A model generated the notes under the pieces. That model was not told the DNA's origin, made no database searches, and was given only the letters and a program-made list of their open reading frames with translations. 64,000 bases of DNA from Kutzneria sp. CA-103260 (GTDB taxonomy: Bacteria; Actinomycetota; Actinomycetes; Mycobacteriales; Pseudonocardiaceae), in contig NZ_CP073318.1 in NCBI RefSeq assembly GCF_018263855.1, positions 8,060,001 through 8,124,000 on the forward strand, written 5' to 3'. Below are positions 48,888 to 56,663 of this stretch, in pieces. Each line of letters opens with the position of its first letter. Within the stretch, counting starts at the first letter, position 1. The translations under genes and the position numbers were made by a program.

Positions 48888-49366
48888 GCGAGACCGCGCA
48901 GCAGCTGCTGGCCCGTATCGAGGCGATCGACACGGCCGCCGCCGAGAACCGGATGCGGGCCGAGTCCTACCAACGGATGGCCGACGAGCTGCAGAACGCC
49001 GAGGGGCGCGCAACTTCGCCGGACGGCCTGGTGACCGTCGTCGCGGGGCCGGGCGGGTCGGTCACCTCCATCGTCTTCGACGACCGGATCAGCACCATCA
49101 CGCCGCAGGCGCTGTCGGCCAGCGTCATGCACGCCATCGCCCAGGCCCGGGCGTCGGCCGCCCAGCAGCAGGCCGAGGTGGTCCGCCGCGGGCTCGGCGA
49201 CACCGAACTGCTGGACCGGGTGCTCGACTCCGACGCGCGGCTGTTCGGCGACACCCGGCCGAGCGCCCCGGCGCCGGCGCCCGCCGCCGCACCCGCCCGG
49301 AGCCGGGACCGCTACGACGATCAGTCCTTTGAGGACAGTGGCGTGCTCAGCGAGGAGTCCTTCTGA
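48884..49366 (+). CDS. YbaB/EbfC-family protein
   Basis: A 160-residue protein. The YbaB/EbfC core occupies residues 5-105 (LLARIEAIDTAAAENRMRAESYQRMADELQNAEGR; VTVVAGPGGSVTSIVFDDR; MHAIAQARASAAQQQAEVV), followed by an Ala/Pro linker and an acidic end. Chromosomal YbaB binds DNA, but copies located in type VII/ESX-like operons are thought to have a different structural or chaperone role. It overlaps both neighbours (ATGA and TGATG). Confidence 0.78.
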   Translation: MSETAQQLLARIEAIDTAAAENRMRAESYQRMADELQNAEGRATSPDGLVTVVAGPGGSVTSIVFDDRISTITPQALSASVMHAIAQARASAAQQQAEVVRRGLGDTELLDRVLDSDARLFGDTRPSAPAPAPAAAPARSRDRYDDQSFEDSGVLSEESF

Positions 49367-50127
49367 TGAGTCCAGCGGCGATCATCGCCATAGCCGTCGG
49401 GGGCATCCTGCTCGTCGCGGTCGCGATCGTGGTGATGATGGTCTTCCTGCGGCGGTCGTACAACGCCCAGCAGCAGGGGACGCTGAGCCGGCTCAACGAG
49501 GAGATCCCCCGGCGGGGCTGGACGTACGAGGAGCGCAACGACTCGTACGTCTCGGTGTTCAACTCGCAGAACGAGTACGCCCAGCGGCCTCTGATCATGA
49601 TGCCGAACCGGCAGAACCCGCTGGCCCCGCTGAACCCGTACCACCTGCCGCCCCGGGCAGACCAAGCACACAAGATCATCACTGGCACGCACCGAGGCCG
49701 GCCGTTCATCGCCGCCCTGTTCCGCGTCCACTACGCCGGCAAAGTGGACTGGAACACCATCGTCTGGGTGCGCACGGCCAGGCCGGGCCCGGCGCTGTCC
49801 GTGTCCCGGTCAATACGCTTGGAGAGCCACGTCAGAAGGGGGCTCGGGCAGGGGGACGTGCAGTACGGCAACCCGGACTTCGACGCCCAGTACCAGGTCA
49901 GCGCCGAAGACGAGCGCTTCGCGCGCGCGGTGCTGAACCCGGCGGTGATGCAGTACATGCTGACCGAGATCAGTCCGCTCGGTCCGTCCTGCGACATGTG
50001 GCTGCTGGGCGACCACATCGACCTGTCCGACCCGATGGACGACCACCGGGACCCGCTCACGCTGATCCCCGCCCTCGACCGGCGCTGCGACCTGCTCGAC
50101 CGGATTCCCCAGTCCGCCTGGGCCTGA
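49366..50127 (+). CDS. Single-pass membrane protein of type VII-like operon
   Basis: A 253-residue protein with an N-terminal membrane helix (AAIIAIAVGGILLVAVAIVVMMVFL) and a cytoplasmic domain (RRGWTYEERNDSYVSVFN, GTHRGRPFIAALFRVHY, LSRSIR-like strands, NPAVMQYMLTEISPLGPSCDMWLLGDHIDL) of the DUF3137-like kind, with no known activity. It is the last gene of the operon and converges on the SDR gene. It may anchor the assembly in the membrane. Confidence 0.7.
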   Translation: MSPAAIIAIAVGGILLVAVAIVVMMVFLRRSYNAQQQGTLSRLNEEIPRRGWTYEERNDSYVSVFNSQNEYAQRPLIMMPNRQNPLAPLNPYHLPPRADQAHKIITGTHRGRPFIAALFRVHYAGKVDWNTIVWVRTARPGPALSVSRSIRLESHVRRGLGQGDVQYGNPDFDAQYQVSAEDERFARAVLNPAVMQYMLTEISPLGPSCDMWLLGDHIDLSDPMDDHRDPLTLIPALDRRCDLLDRIPQSAWA

Positions 50128-50131
50128 CGCG

Positions 50132-50848
50132 CTAGTCGAAGACGCTGAAGACCTCGTCGGCGCGGTCGCGCTTGGTGTGCAGGTCCCAGGCGACGTCGGC
50201 GATGTCGTCGGGGTTCAGGGACTTGATACGGCCGAAGGTCTCCTCGTTGGCCGTCACGTGGGCGTGGATGTCGCCGCGTTCGACGAGGCCGCCGATGATC
50301 AGGTTGGCGGCCAGCACGCCCTTGTCGGCGACAGTGGCGTTGAGGGTCAGGACGTAGTTGCGCAGGGCAGCGCTGGGCACGGCGAAAGCGCCGATCATCG
50401 GCATGGGGCGGACCGCGCTGAGGCCGCCGGCGAACAGGAGTGTGCCGCGGCCGCGGTCCAGCATGCCCGGCAGCAGATGCCGCACGACGTCGACGGCGGG
50501 ATAGACCCAGTCCATGGCCGCCCGGATGTCGTCGGACGTGGCCACGTCCAGTGACGCCATGGGGACGTCGAGGTCCCCCGTGCCGATGGAGTTGGGACCG
50601 TAGTAGACGACGTCGGCCGGGCCGAGCCGGTCGGCGGCCTCGTCCAGGGCGGACCGCAGCCGCTCGGGGTCCTGCACGCCCGCGACGAACGCCTCGGCCT
50701 TGACGCCGGCAGCCGCCAACTCGGCCAGGTAGCCCGGATGCCGGGCGCTGTTGCGTGAGATCAGGGCAACCGCGTGCCCCTCCCGACCGAACCGGTGGGC
50801 GATCGCCATGCCCAGGCCCGGCCCGACGCCGATGACCACTGCCGTCAT
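50132..50848 (-). CDS. SDR-family protein lacking the catalytic Tyr-Lys pair
   Basis: A 238-residue Rossmann-fold protein. The N-terminal motif MTAVVIGVGPGLGMAIAHRFGREG keeps the cofactor glycine pattern, and SRNSARHP suggests NADP binding. At the catalytic position, where SDR enzymes have YxxxK, the sequence reads GAFAVPSAALRNYV, with neither Tyr nor Lys in place; the Ser equivalent also looks altered (FAGGLSAV). It could be a non-catalytic NAD(P)-binding sensor or use a different chemistry. It is divergent from a TetR gene with shared operators and is probably its target. Confidence 0.82.
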   Translation of the reverse strand: MTAVVIGVGPGLGMAIAHRFGREGHAVALISRNSARHPGYLAELAAAGVKAEAFVAGVQDPERLRSALDEAADRLGPADVVYYGPNSIGTGDLDVPMASLDVATSDDIRAAMDWVYPAVDVVRHLLPGMLDRGRGTLLFAGGLSAVRPMPMIGAFAVPSAALRNYVLTLNATVADKGVLAANLIIGGLVERGDIHAHVTANEETFGRIKSLNPDDIADVAWDLHTKRDRADEVFSVFD

Positions 50849-50863
50849 GATTCCTCCAGTAAT

Positions 50864-50879
50864 TTGAGGGTGCCCTCGA
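50864..50879. promoter_or_regulatory. TetR operator candidate 1
   Basis: TTGAGGGTGCCCTCGA, containing the palindrome GAGGG-TG-CCCTC. It lies 16 nt upstream of the SDR start. The partner at 50898-50913 differs by one base. The pair in an 83-nt divergent promoter region is typical of TetR autoregulation. Confidence 0.78.
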
Positions 50880-50897
50880 CTTCAAACCTAGCACAAG

Positions 50898-50913
50898 TTG
50901 AGGGCACCCTCGA
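50898..50913. promoter_or_regulatory. TetR operator candidate 2
   Basis: TTGAGGGCACCCTCGA, a perfect palindrome GAGGG-CA-CCCTC, 18 nt upstream of the TetR ATG. Its centre is 34 bp from that of candidate 1, about three helical turns, so two dimers could bind on one face. Confidence 0.78.
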
Positions 50914-50931
50914 TTTACTTACACTGGAGCC

Positions 50932-51480
50932 ATGACCAGGCCACTGCGGTCGGACGCGATCCGGAACCGCGACAAGCTGCTGGCCGCGGCCGCCCAGGAG
51001 TTCGGGGCGCAGGGCCTGGACGCCCCGCTGGAGCACATCGCCAAGCGGGCCGGCGTCAGCATCGGCACGCTGTACAACCACTTCCCCACCCGCGACGACT
51101 TCTTCAACGCGCTGCTGCCCGAGCGGATCGGCCCGGCGATGGACCAGATCGCCGCGCGGGCCCTGGCCGACGACGATCCGTGGCGGGGCTTCGAGACCTA
51201 TCTGGACGGCATCTTCGCGTTGCAGGCCAAGGACCGCGCCCTCCGCGACGCGATCTCGCAGCGGATCACGCTGACTCCCGAGGTGCTGGCGGTGTGCCAG
51301 CGGGGGCTGGAGCATGCCGTGCGCGTCATCGACCGGGCCAAGGCCGCCGGCCGGCTGCGGCCGGACTTCGAGCCGGCCGACCTGACGCCACTGGTCCTGG
51401 CCGTGTCCGAGGTGATCCAGCGCGACCCCGACGGCTGGCGCCGGTTCCTGGCGTTCCACCTGGACGGCCTGCGGGCCTGA
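50932..51480 (+). CDS. TetR/AcrR-family transcriptional regulator
   Basis: A 182-residue regulator. The N-terminal HTH is IRNRDKLLAAAAQEFGAQGLDAPLEHIAKRAGVSIGTLYNHFPTRDDFFNALLPERI, followed by an all-helical ligand-binding domain. The ATG at 50932 follows CTGGAG. It is divergent from the SDR gene, with two nearly identical palindromes between them. It most likely represses itself and the SDR until a ligand binds. Confidence 0.93.
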   Translation: MTRPLRSDAIRNRDKLLAAAAQEFGAQGLDAPLEHIAKRAGVSIGTLYNHFPTRDDFFNALLPERIGPAMDQIAARALADDDPWRGFETYLDGIFALQAKDRALRDAISQRITLTPEVLAVCQRGLEHAVRVIDRAKAAGRLRPDFEPADLTPLVLAVSEVIQRDPDGWRRFLAFHLDGLRA

Positions 51481-51490
51481 CCTCGCGGGA

Positions 51491-51862
51491 TCACACCTGC
51501 AGGTCGGCCTCGATGCGCCGGAGGTTGTGCCGGGCCAGCGCGAGGTTGGCCTGCTCCCGTTCCAGCACCAGGTACAGGAACAGCGAGCTGCGGTTCTTCA
51601 TCGTGTTCATCAGCCGGATCAGGTGGTACTGCCGGTGCAGGGTGATCAGGATGTCCTCGATGCTGTCGTTGAGCGCGAGGGTGGACATCACCCGCAGCTT
51701 GGAGCGCACCACCTCGGTGTTGCCGGCGGCGGCGAGCTCCAGGTTGAGCCAGTCGCCGCCGCCGCTGGTGCCGAGCGACATGCCGCTCTCGTAGTCGACC
51801 AGCGCGACGCCGACCGCGCCGGCGATGGACATGGCTTCCTTCAGGGCGGTATCGATGTTCAT
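51491..51862 (-). CDS. Roadblock/LC7-domain protein 2
   Basis: A 123-residue roadblock-fold protein (LKEAMSIAGAVGVALVDYESGMSLGTSGG; NTEVVRSKLRVMSTLALNDSIEDILITLHRQYHLIRLM; ANLALARHNLRRIEADL). Such proteins act with small Ras-like GTPases (MglB, CvnB). The ATG at 51862 has GGAAG at good spacing and is preferred to the GTG at 51871. It is last in a three-gene operon with another roadblock protein; no GTPase gene is adjacent. Confidence 0.8.
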   Translation of the reverse strand: MNIDTALKEAMSIAGAVGVALVDYESGMSLGTSGGGDWLNLELAAAGNTEVVRSKLRVMSTLALNDSIEDILITLHRQYHLIRLMNTMKNRSSLFLYLVLEREQANLALARHNLRRIEADLQV

Positions 51863-51891
51863 CGGACTCACTTCCTTGTCTGGGAGGAGAC

Positions 51892-52260
51892 TTACGGGGT
51901 GAGGATCGCGACGATCCGGTCGGTCATGGGCCGGGTCTCGTACAGCAGGCGGCCCAGGTTCAGGCCGCTGTCGCCGAGCACCACCAGCAGCGCGACCCGG
52001 CCGATGGCGTACACGGCCATGTAGCCCCCGCTGTTGAACACAACGGTCTGGTGGAGGGTGCCCTGGCGGGTCACCTCGGCCGTCTGACGGGCGATCCCGA
52101 GATTGGCCGCGGCCAGTGCGGAGATATTCAGTGGATCGACGCTGTCCGCGACGTCGGAGATTATCGGAATCCCGTCGACCGCGGCGATAACCGTGTCCGT
52201 CACGCCGGCCACGGTTTCCCTGAGCTTGCGCAACTCGATGGCCAGCGCGTCATAGTCCAC
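51892..52260 (-). CDS. Roadblock/LC7-domain protein 1
   Basis: A 122-residue roadblock-fold protein (ALAIELRKLRETVAGVTDTVIAAVDGIPIISDVADSVDPLNISALAAANLGIARQTAEVTRQG; TVVFNSGGYMAVYAIGRVALLVVLGDSGLNLGRLLYETRPMTDRI). The core motif is closer to MglB/CvnB than the second copy. The GTG at 52260 follows AAAGGG; the longer frame to 52314 enters the upstream spacer. The two paralogues could form a heterodimer. Confidence 0.83.
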   Translation of the reverse strand: MDYDALAIELRKLRETVAGVTDTVIAAVDGIPIISDVADSVDPLNISALAAANLGIARQTAEVTRQGTLHQTVVFNSGGYMAVYAIGRVALLVVLGDSGLNLGRLLYETRPMTDRIVAILTP

Positions 52261-52316
52261 GATTTTTCTTTTCCCTTTCAGAAAGGCTGGCCGACGCCAG
52301 GCGAAGCGCGCCACCG

Positions 52317-53033
52317 CTACGGCCCCGGACCCGGTCTGGCGTCTCCGGGGCGGCGCACGGGTAGCAGGTCCGCCGACTCGACGACGGCGGTTTGCGGCGT
52401 CGCCTCACGGGGACGCAGAGTGGCCGTCGTGACGTGGACACGACCGGTGAACGCCGCGGCGGGAGCGATCGCCAGCACGTCGTCGCCCAGCATCCGGGCC
52501 ACGTCCACGGTGACCGAGTGGACGCCGCGGCCGATCGCGAACGCGATGTCCCGCGCGGTGCGCCGGCCGGTGGCGTGCGTGACGATCTCCTGAAGCTCGT
52601 CATCGGGGTCCCCGTGACCGGTCGCCACCAGGCGTTCTCGGTACGGCGACACGGGACAGGGCGACGCGTCGAGCACGGCCAGCCGGACGGCGACCTGCCC
52701 GAGCAGCAGTGCTGGGGAGACGCCGTCCACCACGGGTGGCAGGACGTCGGCGGTGTCGTCGAGGACGTAGTGCGAGACGCTGCCGACGGCGATCGCGAAC
52801 GCGGCGTCCGCGATGGCCGCACCGATCAGCTCCGACTGCCCCGCCGCACCCGCTCGCAGCGCCGCCACGCCGGGCGCTCCGGGACTGTGCGCCGCGATCA
52901 CCGCGCCGTCCCGGAAATGGATCACCCCGCCTGGGTCGCCGGCCAGCACGAGGGCCGCGCTGATTCGATCGGCGTGACACTGCGTGAGGGCGTGCGCCAG
53001 GACGTCAAATGATGTTCGATAAGCGCGTCTCAT
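52317..53033 (-). CDS. PATAN/DUF4388-like regulator of roadblock operon
   Basis: A 238-residue protein. The N-terminal half has the PATAN/DUF4388 pattern of a small alpha-beta unit with the glycine turn (ISAALVLAGDPGGVIHFRDGAVIAAHSPGAPGVAALRA). The C-terminal half contains QEIVTHATGRRTARDIAFAIGRGVHSVTVDVARMLGDDVLAI, which could be a winged-helix-like segment. It is the first gene of the roadblock operon. The PATAN-roadblock combination suggests a signalling unit. Not a named family member to my knowledge. Confidence 0.6.
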   Translation of the reverse strand: MRRAYRTSFDVLAHALTQCHADRISAALVLAGDPGGVIHFRDGAVIAAHSPGAPGVAALRAGAAGQSELIGAAIADAAFAIAVGSVSHYVLDDTADVLPPVVDGVSPALLLGQVAVRLAVLDASPCPVSPYRERLVATGHGDPDDELQEIVTHATGRRTARDIAFAIGRGVHSVTVDVARMLGDDVLAIAPAAAFTGRVHVTTATLRPREATPQTAVVESADLLPVRRPGDARPGPGP

Positions 53034-53160
53034 CGCCGTACGTTTTACCCGCCGATGCGACGCGATACATCAACCCCTACACGATCGTGTGAAGGAATTG
53101 AAAAACCGTAACAACCCTGGTTTCAGCCGTCGGTTTACGCCAAATGCAGCCATTCGACAA
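53034..53160. other. Promoter region of roadblock operon
   Basis: 127 nt between the VanW-like stop and the roadblock-operon start. The AT content rises locally (GAAGGAATTGAAAAACCGTAACAACC at about 53092-53117), as expected of promoter DNA. No definite box was assigned. Confidence 0.35.
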
Positions 53161-54930
53161 TCAGCCGCAAGTGATCTTCGGAGCAGGATCGTAGGCCTTC
53201 TTGCGGGTGTGCTGGGAGACTTCGCGGCCATTGAGATCCTTGATCACCCGAGTGTCGGTGGCGGTGAAGCCGGGACCACCGGCCGAGGCGTGGCAGTTGG
53301 CCGCCGGACCGGGACGGGGCTGCGGGTCGACGAAGTCGGTGCGCTCGCCCGGCACCGACTCGACCTGGTAGCGCTTGGTGCCCCACAGCCGAACGGTGAT
53401 GTTCTGCGGCGTCCAGATGGTCTGGATGGTGATGCCGGTGGGCCCGTCGTTGGTGAATTTGAGGTCGATGACGCTGCTGCCGTCGGGATTCTGGAAGACG
53501 GTGGCCTCGCGGGCGGCCGGGTAGCGGCTGATGTAGTAGCTGTGCTCGGTGTGCCCGGCGTCGGCCATGCCGGCGAAATAGGAGGCGTTGTACAGCGTGG
53601 TGGCGAACTGGGAGATGCCGCCGCCGACGGCCGTGCCGGGGGCGCCGTTCTCGATGATGCCGGCCTCGACGTAGCCCTGCTTCGCGGTGCGCGGACCGGT
53701 GTAGCCATTGAGGCTGAACGTCTCGCCGGGCTTGACCACCGCCCCATTGACCTTCTCGGCCACGACCCGGATGTTGACGCCGGAGTCGGCGGCGAAGCCG
53801 CCGGTGGTGAACTCGCCGACGACCTCCTTGATGCCCAGTTGGTTGGCCTGCTCAGTGGTGAGCTTGGCCGGCTGCTTGGCGTACGTCGCCGTGATGACCC
53901 GATTGTCCTTGTGCGCCAACAGGTCCGGCAACGCGGCCAGACTCTTGTCCCAGTCGACGCCGCGGCCGTCCGCCGACGGCTTGACCGACGGCTTGTCGCC
54001 CTCGATCACCACCTGGGCGTCCTGGCCCGGCTGCTCGGTGCTGGCCAGCTGCGGCTTGAGCGCCGCCAGCACCTTGCCGTGGTCCAGCTTGGGCGCCAGC
54101 TTGCCGTTGTCGCCGGGCGCGAACCCGAGCGCGGCGGCGATGACCGCGGGCTGGAGGGTGGCGTCCTTGCCGTCGCCCTTGACGGTGACCGGCCCGGACA
54201 CCGCCGGCTTGGCGTAGTTCTCGACGGCCTCGCGCACCGCGTCGGCGCTGACCTTCGGCGACGTGCCGGTCACCGGCAACACCACCGGGACGCCGCCGAT
54301 CCAGTTGTCCACCACGGATCGCTTGGCCGCGGCGGCATCCAGCTGCTGGCCCGACCGCGGCGTGACGGCGGTCGGCGTGGTGCCGTCGAAGCGGATCGTG
54401 CCCTCGACCGGGTCGCGGTCCACCTGCAAGCCCTGCAACGCCTTGCCCAACACAGTTTCGTCCACCTTGGACACAAAGGCGGACTCGCGCCGTTCGAAGA
54501 AGGACGTCAGCCGGGCGAACGGGTTCAGCGGCTGCTCCGCCGCCCGGTCCAGGGTGGCCGGCCAGTCCGCGGCCAGCCCGGCCGACTTGGCGTCGAGAGT
54601 GGCGTCCACGTCCCCGGCCCGCACCTTGACCGGCTGAGTGATCCTCATGTCCAGCGCCGAGTGCAGCCGCTGCTCGGCGTCGGCCCGGCTCAGACCACCG
54701 ACGTCCACGCCGGCCACGGTCGTGCCACGAGGCAGCGTGCCCTGGGACAACAGGAGGTCCACGCCGTAAAGGACCGCCAGCGCGCCAACCACCGCGCCCG
54801 CCCCGATCAGCCCGCGCCGCAGCAGTCGGCCGCGGCCCTGGTCGTCCCCGGCCGGCGGCTCCAGGCTGCCCGACACCGGCGGGAATTTCAGGGTGCCGTC
54901 GATGCGGACGGTCTGCTCTTCCTCGGCCAC
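53161..54930 (-). CDS. VanW-family protein with peptidoglycan-binding-like repeats
   Basis: A 589-residue membrane-anchored protein. A cytoplasmic N-terminus of 38 residues, a single helix (RRGLIGAGAVVGALAVLYGVDLLL), two putative peptidoglycan-binding-4-like domains (TTVAGVDVGGLSRADAEQRL; VSADAVREAVENYAKPAVSG; ADGRGVDWDKSLAALPDLL) and the VanW domain at about 370-530 (GEFTTGGFAADSGVNIRVV, NGAPGTAVGGGISQFATTLYNASYFAG). VanW proteins are accessory to VanB-type clusters but are widespread in actinobacteria outside resistance loci. It is 50 kb from vanHAX here, so a wall-related housekeeping role is more likely. GTG start at 54930. Confidence 0.9.
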   Translation of the reverse strand: MAEEEQTVRIDGTLKFPPVSGSLEPPAGDDQGRGRLLRRGLIGAGAVVGALAVLYGVDLLLSQGTLPRGTTVAGVDVGGLSRADAEQRLHSALDMRITQPVKVRAGDVDATLDAKSAGLAADWPATLDRAAEQPLNPFARLTSFFERRESAFVSKVDETVLGKALQGLQVDRDPVEGTIRFDGTTPTAVTPRSGQQLDAAAAKRSVVDNWIGGVPVVLPVTGTSPKVSADAVREAVENYAKPAVSGPVTVKGDGKDATLQPAVIAAALGFAPGDNGKLAPKLDHGKVLAALKPQLASTEQPGQDAQVVIEGDKPSVKPSADGRGVDWDKSLAALPDLLAHKDNRVITATYAKQPAKLTTEQANQLGIKEVVGEFTTGGFAADSGVNIRVVAEKVNGAVVKPGETFSLNGYTGPRTAKQGYVEAGIIENGAPGTAVGGGISQFATTLYNASYFAGMADAGHTEHSYYISRYPAAREATVFQNPDGSSVIDLKFTNDGPTGITIQTIWTPQNITVRLWGTKRYQVESVPGERTDFVDPQPRPGPAANCHASAGGPGFTATDTRVIKDLNGREVSQHTRKKAYDPAPKITCG

Positions 54931-55052
54931 CTGTCAGAGTTTACCGATTTGTCCGAGATGCTCGCGGCCGGCCGACAGGTGCCGGCGGGAGTTCCGGGGG
55001 AGGATGTCCGGACTCGGCGCGCGGCACCGACGTCTCGGGTGAAAGGCCGCCC

Positions 55053-55084
55053 CAGCGAAGGAGCGGCACAGCGAAGGAGCGGCA
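55053..55084 (+). repeat. Tandem 16-bp duplication carrying the ribosome-binding site
   Basis: CAGCGAAGGAGCGGCA occurs twice in direct succession (55053-55068 and 55069-55084), followed by CC and the GTG start of the YCII gene. Each copy has AAGGAG; only the second is at functional spacing. It looks like a recent slip duplication. Confidence 0.9.
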
Positions 55085-55086
55085 CC

Positions 55087-55503
55087 GTGAAATACCTGAT
55101 CCTCGCCTACGGCTCGCAGCGCGACTACGACGCGATGGCCGGCCGGCCCACCGAGGGCGGCCCGACCTGGACGCCCAGCGACTTCGAGGCCATGGGCGCG
55201 TACATGACGAAGCTGAACAACGACCTGGCCGAGTCGGGCGAGCTGGTGGAGACCCGCGGCCTGACCGCGCCCGTGCACGCCCGCCGGCTCCAGCTGCGCG
55301 ACGGCGCGCCGGTGGTGACGGACGGCCCGTACGCGGAGACGCAGGAGGTGCTGGCCGGCTACTGGGTCGTCGAGTGCGACAGCTACGACCGCGCCACCGA
55401 GATCGCGGCCCGGCTGCTCCAGGTGCCCGGCCCGGCCGACATCACCAACGCCGTGATCGACATCCGGCCGGTCGCGGAGAGCCGGCACGAGATGGACCTG
55501 TGA
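55087..55503 (+). CDS. YCII/DGPF-domain protein
   Basis: A 138-residue protein with the DGPF (YCII-related) signature: KYLILAYGSQRDYDAMAG, VVTDGPYAETQEVLAGYWVVECDSYDRATEIAARL and the end IDIRPV. The fold is a dimeric ferredoxin-like barrel of unknown function. The GTG overlaps nothing upstream and follows a duplicated ribosome-binding site. It is coupled (GTGA) to the ECF sigma gene, the association that defines ECF42 sigma factors. Confidence 0.9.
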   Translation: MKYLILAYGSQRDYDAMAGRPTEGGPTWTPSDFEAMGAYMTKLNNDLAESGELVETRGLTAPVHARRLQLRDGAPVVTDGPYAETQEVLAGYWVVECDSYDRATEIAARLLQVPGPADITNAVIDIRPVAESRHEMDL

Positions 55504-56663
55504 CCAGCGGCTTCGAGGACCTGCTGCGGGAGTTGACGCCGCAGGTCCTCGCCGCCGTGGTCCGCCGCTACGGCCATTTCGACACCGCCGAGGACGCGGT
55601 GCAGGAGGCGCTGCTGACGGCCGCGCAGCAGTGGCCGGCCGACGGCGTGCCGGACAACCCCAAGGCGTGGTTGATCACGGTGGCGTCGCGTCGGCTCACC
55701 GACCTGCTGCGCGGCGAAAGTGCCCGCCAGCGCCGGGAAAGCACGTGGACGCTACCCGAGCACTACACGCCGGCGCCGACCGCCGACGACTCACTGGTGC
55801 TGCTTTTCCTGTGCTGCCATCCGAGTCTGTCGCCGTCGTCGCAGATCGCGCTGACGCTGCGCGCGGTCGGCGGCCTGACCACGGCCGAGATCGCGCGGGC
55901 GTTCCTGGTGCCGGAGTCGACCATGACCCGGCGGATCAGCCGGGCCAAGCAGACGGTCAAGGCCAGCGGTGTGCCGTTCGGACTGCCGGCCGACGACCGG
56001 CTGCCGGTGGTGCTGCACGTGCTGTACCTGATCTTCACCGAGGGCTACGCCCGGGACCGCGTGGAGCTGAGCGGGGAGGCGATCCGGCTGGCCCGCATGG
56101 TGCGCCGACTGCGTCCCGACGACGGCGAGGCCGCCGGGCTGCTGGCGTTGCTGCTGCTCACCGACGCCCGCCGGCCGGCTCGTACGGGCCCGAACGGCGA
56201 GCCGGTGCCGATGGCCGAGCAGGACCGGACCCGATGGCTGGCCGAGGACATCGCCGAGGGCGTCGACCTGGTCACCACGGCGTTGACGCAAGGTCCACCC
56301 GGGCCGTACCAGCTGCAGGCGGCCATCGCGGCCGTGCACGACGAGGCCGCGAGCTATGCGGAGACCGACTGGCCGCAGATCGTCGGCCTGTACGAACTGC
56401 TCCAGCGGATCTCCGACAACCCGGTGGTGGACCTGAACCACGCCGTCGCCGTCGCGATGGTCGACGGTCCACGCAAAGGCCTGGCCCTGCTGGACAATCG
56501 CCTCGACGACGATCACCGACTGCACTCCGCCCGCGCGCATCTGCTGGAGCTGGCCGGGGATCGGGCCGCCGCGCGGGTGTCCTACCGCGAGGCGTCCCGG
56601 CGGGCGACGAGCCTGCCGCAGCAGCGTTATCTCAACGCCCGCGCCGATCGGCTCATGGACTGA
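55500..56663 (+). CDS. ECF42-type RNA polymerase sigma factor
   Basis: A 387-residue sigma factor. Region 2 is FEDLLRELTPQVLAAVVRRYGHFDTAEDAVQEALLTAAQQWPADGVPDNPKAWLITVASRRLTDLLR, and region 4 is LTLRAVGGLTTAEIARAFLVPESTMTRRISRAKQTV. A long C-terminal TPR-like extension (residues 190-387; ALLLLTDARRPAR, LYELLQRISDNPVVDLNHAVAVAM) replaces an anti-sigma factor, as in the ECF42 group. It is coupled to the YCII gene upstream. No anti-sigma gene is present. It is likely to drive the YCII-sigma promoter itself. Confidence 0.93.
   Translation: MTSGFEDLLRELTPQVLAAVVRRYGHFDTAEDAVQEALLTAAQQWPADGVPDNPKAWLITVASRRLTDLLRGESARQRRESTWTLPEHYTPAPTADDSLVLLFLCCHPSLSPSSQIALTLRAVGGLTTAEIARAFLVPESTMTRRISRAKQTVKASGVPFGLPADDRLPVVLHVLYLIFTEGYARDRVELSGEAIRLARMVRRLRPDDGEAAGLLALLLLTDARRPARTGPNGEPVPMAEQDRTRWLAEDIAEGVDLVTTALTQGPPGPYQLQAAIAAVHDEAASYAETDWPQIVGLYELLQRISDNPVVDLNHAVAVAMVDGPRKGLALLDNRLDDDHRLHSARAHLLELAGDRAAARVSYREASRRATSLPQQRYLNARADRLMD

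Noticed and set aside
53161..54930. VanW-family gene as a part of the vancomycin-resistance cluster
   Set aside because: It lies about 50 kb from vanHAX with no neighbouring van genes, and such proteins are common in actinobacteria without resistance clusters.
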